The notes under the pieces are model-generated. The model was not told the origin of the DNA. It made no database searches and was given only the letters and a program-made list of their open reading frames with translations. Made by a program: the position numbers and the translations under genes. Source: Desulfobacterales bacterium (GTDB lineage Bacteria; Desulfobacterota; Desulfobacteria; Desulfobacterales; JAUCGF01). From it: a stretch of DNA of 6,728 bases. The stretch lies in contig JAOZRC010000299.1 in assembly GCA_029940345.1 (NCBI GenBank), forward strand, positions 1 to 6,728. Direction: 5' to 3'. The number at the start of each line of letters is the position of its first letter. The first letter of the stretch is position 1. Positions 1-3,370 of this stretch are shown one piece after another.

Positions 1-319
1 TAACCTGGCGCTTGGTCACACGCCCTTTGATAAAATCAAACACGCGGCCGACTTGATAAGGGGGCAATTCACGCAGCAAAGCCAAGCCTACGTCACGATG
101 CCCCGGAAAACCGCTTAGCACCAGATTGACAATAAACATCTCTTTGTGGTCACGAATCTCACCTTCATCAGCGTACCACGCAGCCAAATGAACATAAAAA
201 CGAGGGTCTTGCTTAATAATTTCCTGATGAACCGGATAGATGCCGGCGAGATCGCGATGAGGTGTTGTTAAAAGAGAGTTAAACAGTTTTAACCGCGGGT
301 CTTGTTCGTTGTCAGCCAT
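1..319 (-). CDS. Uncharacterised protein, N-terminal 106 residues; possible TROVE/Ro60-like RNA-binding protein (partial)
   Basis: The reading frame starts at ATG 319 and runs open to the window edge, so only the first 106 residues are visible. A good ribosome binding site (TGAGG, 6 nt before ATG) supports this start. The protein is rich in helices. It begins MADNEQDPRLKLFNSLL and contains a run QDPRFYVHLAAWY, then RDHKEMF, then a segment ending LPPYQVGRVFDFIKG. No signal peptide or membrane segment is seen. The alternation of short amphipathic helices and the 'DP-F-(x)-LA' pattern resemble the HEAT-like repeats of TROVE (Ro60) proteins, but the match is by eye and weak. The context is the main argument: the gene lies 60 nt downstream of one of three RNAs that look like bacterial Y RNAs, the usual partners of Ro60. 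It could equally be an unrelated helical-repeat protein. Existence of the gene is confident; the function is a hypothesis. Confidence 0.8.
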   Translation of the reverse strand, partial: MADNEQDPRLKLFNSLLTTPHRDLAGIYPVHQEIIKQDPRFYVHLAAWYADEGEIRDHKEMFIVNLVLSGFPGHRDVGLALLRELPPYQVGRVFDFIKGRVTKRQV

Positions 320-341
320 AGTGTGCCTCATAATATCAAAG

Positions 342-370
342 AAGGCGCATCAGTAGTAGCAATGCGCCTT
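342..370 (-). other. 9-bp perfect hairpin between RNA-C and the downstream gene
   Basis: AAGGCGCAT (342-350) and ATGCGCCTT (362-370) pair perfectly around an 11-nt loop. On the plus strand it is followed by ATGTTTTTA, which looks like an intrinsic terminator for plus-strand transcription, but no plus-strand gene is visible. On the minus strand, where the genes lie, the tail is only CTTTGATATT, a poor U-tract. It may define the 3' end of RNA-C, protect the downstream mRNA, or act as a weak attenuator before the gene starting at 319. Confidence 0.5.
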
Positions 371-379
371 ATGTTTTTA

Positions 380-486
380 ATCAGGCATGCACAAGTTCTC
401 GAAGCAATGATTATTCGCAGGCTATCGGCCTGATTGCTTTTACAGAGCAAGAATGTAAGCTTCGATTGTCAGGGTGCATGCCTGAT
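380..486 (-). ncRNA. Structured RNA-C, third member of the shared-handle RNA family (Y RNA-like)
   Basis: A perfect 13-bp outer stem is formed by 380-392 and 474-486. It is followed by an internal loop (RNA 5' side CCTGACAAT at 465-473, 3' side AGAACTT at 393-399) and an inner stem CGAAGC/GCTTCG (400-405 with 459-464). The RNA then reads TTACA, as in RNA-A and RNA-B. The distal part differs from the other two: a short ATTC/GAAT stem (413-416 with 451-454) opens into two hairpins, 434-450 (5-bp stem, 7-nt loop) and 418-432 (CAGGC/GCCTG, 5-nt loop). I see no T-loop or D-loop, so tRNA mimicry is not evident here. A TACAAT -10-like box (490-495) lies just upstream, without a good -35. The loop sequence and loop lengths (9 and 7 nt) shared with RNA-A and RNA-B argue for one common protein partner. 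Confidence 0.75.
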
Positions 487-544
487 CGGATTGTAATCAG
501 ATCAGTTAAAGGAGCTGGTTAAAACAACCACAGAAGTAAGTATT

Positions 545-579
545 AAAATCTGTGTATAGCGTAGCGGGACACAGCTTTT
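545..579 (-). terminator. Candidate intrinsic terminator after the nuclease-like gene
   Basis: CTGTGT (550-555) pairs with ACACAG (569-574) around a 13-nt loop. The stem extends past a single mismatch by AAAA/TTTT (545-548 with 576-579). On the minus strand the stem is followed by ATTTTAATAC. It sits 9 nt beyond the stop codon at 589, the expected place. Because the base of the stem is A/T paired it could work in either direction. The stem is modest, so confidence is moderate. Confidence 0.5.
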
Positions 580-588
580 ACTTTTGCT

Positions 589-1191
589 TCACTGACGAGT
601 TAAGCTGATCATATACCCGAATATTCCAATAATCTTCTTCGGATATTTTATATAATAATTTTCAATGTCTATGTAAGCTATATCGTTTTCCAATTTTAAA
701 AATTTCCAGGCATGTCCGGTTGTAACTGCCCCATATATACATGATACAGCATTGCCTTCCCGTTCGTTGTAGATTCTTGCGGCTGTCATTTCCGCAACAC
801 ACTGTCCCAATCCGCTGACAATTTTTTCATTTTTTGCTTCGACCACTGCCAAAATAGGGGTATCTAAAAATAATTGTTCTGGTGATTTGCTTATAATAAA
901 ATCACAAAATCCGTTTAATCCTTTTTCTTTATCTACTGTGAAATCTATGCCGGAAAAAAAGCTGATCTTGAATTGTTTTTTAATCTCCAATAAGATATTA
1001 ATGATGATCAGTTCGGAACTGGCTTTTTCTGTACCGATTGCCAGCGCTAAAGGAACATTTTGTTTTAAAATCGTTGCTAAAAAGTTACTGATTTCCACTT
1101 CTTCAATTTTTGAAAACAGGTCTTCATTTTCTACGATCTTTAAATTAAATTCAGACCTTATTTTTTTTAAGCCGAAGTCACTATACGACAT
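589..1191 (-). CDS. PD-(D/E)XK nuclease-like protein, 200 aa
   Basis: The start at ATG 1191 is supported by a strong ribosome binding site (AAAAGGA, 7 nt upstream). The protein shows the order expected of a PD-(D/E)XK nuclease fold: a helix carrying Glu60 (ASSELIII), then GFCDFII with Asp97, then a hydrophobic strand ending in Glu118-x-Lys120 (AVVEAKNE), then GLGQ with Gln130 on the next helix. A further conserved-looking block is YGAVTTGHAWKFLKLE near residues 153-168. It resembles a family of stand-alone hypothetical proteins I associate with cyanobacteria and other environmental bacteria; I know of no established function. No membrane segment or signal peptide is seen. The gene is clearly more AT-rich than its neighbours (many ATT, AAA and TTT codons) and sits between RNA-A and RNA-C, which suggests later insertion into the RNA locus. 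The nuclease fold is an inference from motifs; DNA or RNA as substrate cannot be told. Confidence 0.85.
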   Translation of the reverse strand: MSYSDFGLKKIRSEFNLKIVENEDLFSKIEEVEISNFLATILKQNVPLALAIGTEKASSELIIINILLEIKKQFKISFFSGIDFTVDKEKGLNGFCDFIISKSPEQLFLDTPILAVVEAKNEKIVSGLGQCVAEMTAARIYNEREGNAVSCIYGAVTTGHAWKFLKLENDIAYIDIENYYIKYPKKIIGIFGYMISLTRQ

Positions 1192-1195
1192 GATC

Positions 1196-1276
1196 TTATC
1201 CTTTTGATTTTAAAGCGATTAACATTCTGTCTTTCGGAACAAGCCTGATTTCTTCCATGACTTCGGATAGTGCCAT
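1196..1276 (-). CDS. Possible 26-aa small ORF upstream of the nuclease-like gene
   Basis: A short open frame (MALSEVMEEIRLVPKDRM, then LIALKSKG and a TAA stop) ends 4 nt before the ATG of the nuclease-like gene. Its last codons overlap that gene's ribosome binding site, an arrangement compatible with translational coupling. The peptide is a single charged amphipathic helix, loosely like the N-terminal helix of small antitoxin-type proteins. No convincing ribosome binding site precedes its ATG, although an internal ATG (codon 7) is possible. It may be a leader peptide, a decayed gene remnant or chance. Confidence 0.25.
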   Translation of the reverse strand: MALSEVMEEIRLVPKDRMLIALKSKG

Positions 1277-1287
1277 TTATGAACACT

Positions 1288-1320
1288 AAAAAAAATAAAC
1301 CGGTAAATGAAGGATTGCCG
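1288..1320 (-). terminator. Weak candidate terminator after RNA-A
   Basis: On the minus strand an imperfect hairpin (CGGcAAT / ATTtaCCG, 1301-1320) is followed by GTTTATTTTTTTT (1288-1300), a strong U-tract. The stem is only about 6 bp with an asymmetric internal loop. A second small hairpin, GCTTA-tct-TAAGC (1320-1332), lies between it and RNA-A. Position and U-tract suggest the 3' end of the RNA-B/RNA-A transcript. Confidence 0.35.
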
Positions 1321-1339
1321 CTTATCTTAAGCAGTTTTG

Positions 1340-1469
1340 TCAGACGCGTACAAGTTTTCAAAGCATTTGGTTTATACGTCGGAATCGAACCGACTACAGC
1401 CGGGCCTAAGCCCGGTGTTCTACCAAGTGAACTAGTATGTAAGCTTTGATTGTAAGAGTACGCGTCTGA
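1340..1469 (-). ncRNA. Structured RNA-A: shared handle plus normal-order tRNA-like domain (Y RNA-like)
   Basis: A 12-bp perfect outer stem (1340-1351 with 1458-1469) is followed by an internal loop with TCTTACAAT on the RNA 5' side (1449-1457) and AAAACTT on the 3' side (1352-1358). An inner stem CAAAGC/GCTTTG (1359-1364 with 1443-1448) comes next. Mounted on this is a tRNA-like domain (1374-1438) in normal order. The closing ATAC/GTAT helix replaces the acceptor stem, so the RNA ends run into the handle instead of ending in CCA. The layout matches the bacterial Y RNAs of the YrlA type: a long end-to-end stem that binds Ro60 and a tRNA-mimic module. It lies only 12 nt (AT-rich) downstream of RNA-B, so the two are probably cut from one transcript. 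It should not be annotated as a working tRNA gene. Confidence 0.8.
1374..1438 (-). other. tRNA-like domain of RNA-A (D-arm, short anticodon-like arm, T-arm)
   Basis: In RNA order: ATAC; TA (as U8-A9); D-arm GTTC-ACTTGGTA-GAAC with the GG of a true D-loop (1417-1432); hairpin CCGGGC-TTAG-GCCCGG (1400-1415); linker CTGTA; T-arm GTCGG-TTCGATT-CCGAC with a canonical T-loop (1378-1394); GTAT. The D-loop GG and T-loop TTCGA are the residues that form a tRNA elbow. The anticodon-like arm has 5 bp and a 6-nt loop, or 6 bp and 4 nt, so no normal 7-nt anticodon loop exists and there is no CCA end. It probably derives from a tRNA; the D-arm reminds me of tRNA-Gly, which is a weak guess. Confidence 0.85.
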
Positions 1470-1481
1470 ATAATTCTTAAA

Positions 1482-1631
1482 CATCAGACGTACAAGTTTG
1501 AAAAGCTACGTTTTAGTGCTCTATCCTCTGAGCTACGCGGGCATTAAAGTGCCCGCGGCCGGAATCGAACCGGCGACCCCTCCATCCATTTTATGAGTTT
1601 GTAAGCTTCTGCGGTAAGAGTACGTCCGATG
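1482..1631 (-). ncRNA. Structured RNA-B: shared handle plus circularly permuted tRNA-like domain (Y RNA-like)
   Basis: The outer stem pairs 1482-1493 with 1620-1631 (12 bp, one G-U). The internal loop has TCTTACCGC on the RNA 5' side (1611-1619) and CAAACTT on the 3' side (1494-1500), and the inner stem is AGAAGC/GCTTTT (1501-1506 with 1605-1610, one G-U). After the inner stem the RNA reads TTACA, as in the other two RNAs. The distal module contains all parts of a tRNA except the anticodon arm, but in permuted order: T-arm, acceptor 3' half, short loop, acceptor 5' half, D-arm. The handle therefore leaves the tRNA body where the anticodon arm would be. It is the first RNA downstream of the 77-aa protein gene and 12 nt upstream of RNA-A. 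No CCA is encoded and no anticodon stem can be formed, so it is not a functional tRNA as written. Confidence 0.8.
1518..1574 (-). other. Permuted tRNA-like domain of RNA-B
   Basis: In RNA order: T-arm GCCGG-TTCGATT-CCGGC (1558-1574); acceptor 3' half CGCGGGC (1551-1557) with A in the discriminator place; a closing loop of about 6 nt (CTTTAA); acceptor 5' half GCCCGCG (1536-1542), pairing perfectly over 7 bp; TA as U8-A9; D-arm GCTC-AGAGGATA-GAGC with GG (1518-1533). Rejoined in normal order the parts read like a standard elongator tRNA, perhaps tRNA-Arg-like. The expected anticodon stem is missing: the RNA reads CTAAAACG after the D-arm, and the complement is not present before the variable loop (GGGGTC). 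The acceptor end is sealed by the loop, so it could not be aminoacylated without cleavage. Confidence 0.85.
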
Positions 1632-1675
1632 CTAAAATTGCGGATATGATTGCCGTTAAAAATTAAGACGTTGTG

Positions 1676-1909
1676 TTAGCCGAACACGGCTTCGGGACGA
1701 ACCGTAACATTGCCGTTGACATGCCGTTCAATCATATAAGAGGCGAATTTAGGTACAGGTGTGTTGAAATGAAGTGCCAATGCACTTTTCATATCCTGAT
1801 CATTGCTTAAATCGCCAATATCAAGCACGCCAAAAGCGATATCCTGGCTTTGCCCCTCAAAACGGACATGCACAACGCGTTTTTCTAATGGCATTAATTC
1901 TTGCGACAT
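1676..1909 (-). CDS. Small conserved-looking protein, 77 aa, beta-grasp-like order
   Basis: I place the start at ATG 1909 (MSQELMPLEKR) because a ribosome binding site (GGGAG, 8 nt upstream) precedes it. The frame is open 11 codons further up, but that stretch holds the promoter -10 region and the ribosome binding site. The predicted order is strand (RVVHVRFEG), strand (QDIAFGVLDIG), helix (DQDMKSALALHF), strand (FASYMIERH), strand (NVTVRPEAVFG). This beta-beta-alpha-beta-beta pattern is typical of small ubiquitin-like beta-grasp proteins. It ends in a single Gly, not the di-Gly of ubiquitin modifiers. No membrane segment, Cys cluster or DNA-binding motif is visible. It is the first gene after a clear promoter and lies 44 nt upstream of RNA-B, so it probably belongs to the RNA locus. 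I do not recognise a named family; the fold is an inference. Confidence 0.8.
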   Translation of the reverse strand: MSQELMPLEKRVVHVRFEGQSQDIAFGVLDIGDLSNDQDMKSALALHFNTPVPKFASYMIERHVNGNVTVRPEAVFG

Positions 1910-1932
1910 AGCGGTTACTCCCTTTAACATCC

Positions 1933-1961
1933 ATCTAATCAACTCCTGGAAAAGATGTCAA
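1933..1961 (-). promoter_or_regulatory. Sigma-70-type promoter for the 77-aa protein and RNA locus
   Basis: On the minus strand a perfect -35 box TTGACA (1956-1961) is followed after 17 nt by TTAGAT (1933-1938) as a weak -10 box; TAGATG, one base further on, is an alternative. The start site would fall near 1926, giving a leader of about 17 nt that contains the ribosome binding site of the gene starting at 1909. The spacing and placement between a terminator-like element and a start codon support it; the poor -10 limits confidence. Confidence 0.55.
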
Positions 1962-1980
1962 ATAAAAATACCGAGGTAAG

Positions 1981-2009
1981 GAAAAAAATACGGCAAACAG
2001 CAACCCGCC
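1981..2009 (-). terminator. Candidate terminator of the acetyltransferase operon
   Basis: On the minus strand GGCGGG-TTGCTG-TTTGCC (1992-2009) directly abuts the AcuA-like stop codon and is followed by GTATTTTTTTCC, with seven T at 1982-1988. The stem needs three G-U pairs and is weak, but the long U-tract and the promoter just downstream fit a transcription boundary here. Confidence 0.45.
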
Positions 2010-2644
2010 TAAATATCCAAATTAAAGCGCACCATCTTAAATTGTTTACGCGTTTCTTCTGGTACACAATCGCCAGTGCGCGCCATAAACAAATTTTCGG
2101 GACGCAGCATGACATTCGGTTCATTGGTTTGAAAGATGGCAAATCCCTCACCAGTGAACAACCGAATTAACAGATTGCGATAGTCGGTTGCTGATTTTTG
2201 CTTATCATCCAAATCCCAGGTCCAGGAATAGCCCACCATATAAAAGATGCGTTCTTTTTCAAGCGGATGATCTACGGCCAGGCTAAGGAGTTTTTTAGCC
2301 AGACCGCCGGCTCGCCAGGACTTGCTCACTTCGATGGCGGCCAGTTCCATCATAATTTCAAGGCCGACCCGAAGCCATCTTTCATCCGGGTCGGGATAAA
2401 CCAGTAAGCTCAGGCCGACAATCAGGCCATCTGGCGTATGCGCTAACGTCACATTGGCGTCCGGTTGCGAGGCGGCCTTAATCAGACTTTCGATTTGGGA
2501 GATGATCGGATTGTACTGGGCGTAAGCGTGAAAATCAGCGCAAAATGTCATCTTGGCAATTTCGTCAGGTTGACAAAATGACCGTAAAATCAGCGTTCCC
2601 CGCTTTGTGGTAAACGGAATAATTTTTTGATTCGGATGCGGCAT
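2009..2644 (-). CDS. AcuA-like GNAT N-acetyltransferase, 211 aa
   Basis: The protein resembles AcuA of Bacillus, the lysine acetyltransferase that inactivates acetyl-CoA synthetase by acetylation. The length (211 aa) matches AcuA (about 210). Visible landmarks are YPDPDERW (83-90), the acetyl-CoA-binding motif A region IEVSKSWRAGGLAKKLL (104-120), VGYSWTWDL (137-145), and the AcuA-type tail with FQTNEP (171-176), RPENLFMARTG (181-191) and the closing KMVRF segment. It should be cytosolic; no signal or membrane segment is seen. The start at ATG 2644 lacks a good ribosome binding site, and the gene begins 11 nt after the upstream GNAT gene stops, so translational coupling is likely. No acs, acuB or acuC is in view. 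The family call is confident from the C-terminal pattern; the target (Acs) is inferred. Confidence 0.88.
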   Translation of the reverse strand: MPHPNQKIIPFTTKRGTLILRSFCQPDEIAKMTFCADFHAYAQYNPIISQIESLIKAASQPDANVTLAHTPDGLIVGLSLLVYPDPDERWLRVGLEIMMELAAIEVSKSWRAGGLAKKLLSLAVDHPLEKERIFYMVGYSWTWDLDDKQKSATDYRNLLIRLFTGEGFAIFQTNEPNVMLRPENLFMARTGDCVPEETRKQFKMVRFNLDI

Positions 2645-2655
2645 GGGTTAAAAGG

Positions 2656-3276
2656 CTAAAAATCACTCCAATCCTGGTGGAGATGCTTAACCATAATCTG
2701 GTAATCGTAATAGTTCCCCTGATCATCTTTGATATAGTCTTTTAAAAGGCCTTCTTTAACAAAATCCAATTTGCGCACGCCTTTAATGGCCATATCTTCA
2801 ACACCAATGATAAAATCGGTGCGGATTTTTTCCAATCCGAAATCCATTGCCCTCCGTATAATGTCAAAGATTAGCCAGGTGCCCAACTGTTTTTTTCTGA
2901 AATCAGACGCCACCATTAACCGCAAATGGCCGACATGCTTACGACCGCCGTGCAATCGCATTAACAGACTGGCATGTGCGACAATACGCTTTTCAAACAG
3001 GGCCAGCACACAAAAAGTTTTACCAATCTTCTGATTTTGAATCCATTTGGCAATAACAGCACTATCGCAAGGGTTTTCTTTCAGATACCAGCGATTTTTA
3101 AGGGGCAGTTCCTTGAAAAAGCGCACAAACAGATCCGTATCGCCCTCTTCCAGGGGCCTTAACAACACTTCGCTGTGATCTTTCAGAACCAATTCTTTGG
3201 GATAGCGTTTGTCAAGCATGATACACTTTTTTCCACATATTGCCGGTTCGGTTAAATTGTTATTTTTCGATTGCAT
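2656..3276 (-). CDS. GNAT N-acetyltransferase, 206 aa
   Basis: I choose ATG 3276 (MQSKNNNL) because GGAG lies 8 nt upstream. The frame is open further up to 3339, and an internal ATG at 3219 (MLDKRYPKEL) begins where homology to the family usually starts, but it has a poorer binding site. The domain runs from about residue 28 (LVLKDHSEVLLRPLEEGD) to 198. Motif A with its acetyl-CoA loop is LRLMVASDFRKKQLG (118-132), followed by the long helix TWLIFDIIRRAMDFGLEK and a KLDFVKEG segment typical of motif B. Related proteins often end in 'DYxIMVxxL', as here. The family includes protein acetyltransferases acting on acetyl-CoA synthetase. It is followed after 11 nt by the AcuA-like gene, so the pair probably act together. 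The substrate is not known. Confidence 0.88.
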   Translation of the reverse strand: MQSKNNNLTEPAICGKKCIMLDKRYPKELVLKDHSEVLLRPLEEGDTDLFVRFFKELPLKNRWYLKENPCDSAVIAKWIQNQKIGKTFCVLALFEKRIVAHASLLMRLHGGRKHVGHLRLMVASDFRKKQLGTWLIFDIIRRAMDFGLEKIRTDFIIGVEDMAIKGVRKLDFVKEGLLKDYIKDDQGNYYDYQIMVKHLHQDWSDF

Positions 3277-3321
3277 TGAAACATCTCCATTACAGTGGAC
3301 AAATATACCCGCATCTCCTTC

Positions 3322-3337
3322 GCAAGCTGAAGCTTGC
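3322..3337. repeat. Palindromic hairpin downstream of glpK
   Basis: GCAAGC-tgaa-GCTTGC forms a 6-bp hairpin with a tetraloop, flanked by TTC and ACTCC. On the minus strand no U-tract follows, so it is not a typical intrinsic terminator. It resembles short palindromes that recur between genes in some genomes; whether it repeats cannot be seen in one window. Confidence 0.35.
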
Positions 3338-3370
3338 ACTCCGCGCTATTCCAGAACAACTCAAAGTAGA

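Noticed and set aside
1374..1438. A tRNA gene in RNA-A
   Set aside because: The D- and T-arms are canonical, but the acceptor stem is only 4 bp and runs into the handle, the anticodon-like loop is 6 or 4 nt, and no usable CCA end exists. It is better read as a tRNA mimic.
1167..1484. 105-aa minus-strand open frame
   Set aside because: It runs through the structured RNA-A and the start of the nuclease-like gene and has no ribosome binding site; its sequence reflects tRNA-like DNA, not protein.
1518..1574. A functional permuted tRNA gene in RNA-B
   Set aside because: No anticodon stem can form between the two ends of the module, and no intron-type splice structure is seen; the ends instead form the same handle as in RNA-A and RNA-C.
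380..1631. CRISPR array or mobile element ends
   Set aside because: The three similar elements are too few, unevenly spaced and structured as long hairpins with different cores; there are no equal repeats and spacers, and no transposase or target-site duplication was seen.
1632..1675. A separate promoter for RNA-B
   Set aside because: No convincing -10/-35 pair is visible between the 77-aa gene and RNA-B; read-through from the promoter at 1933-1961 is simpler.
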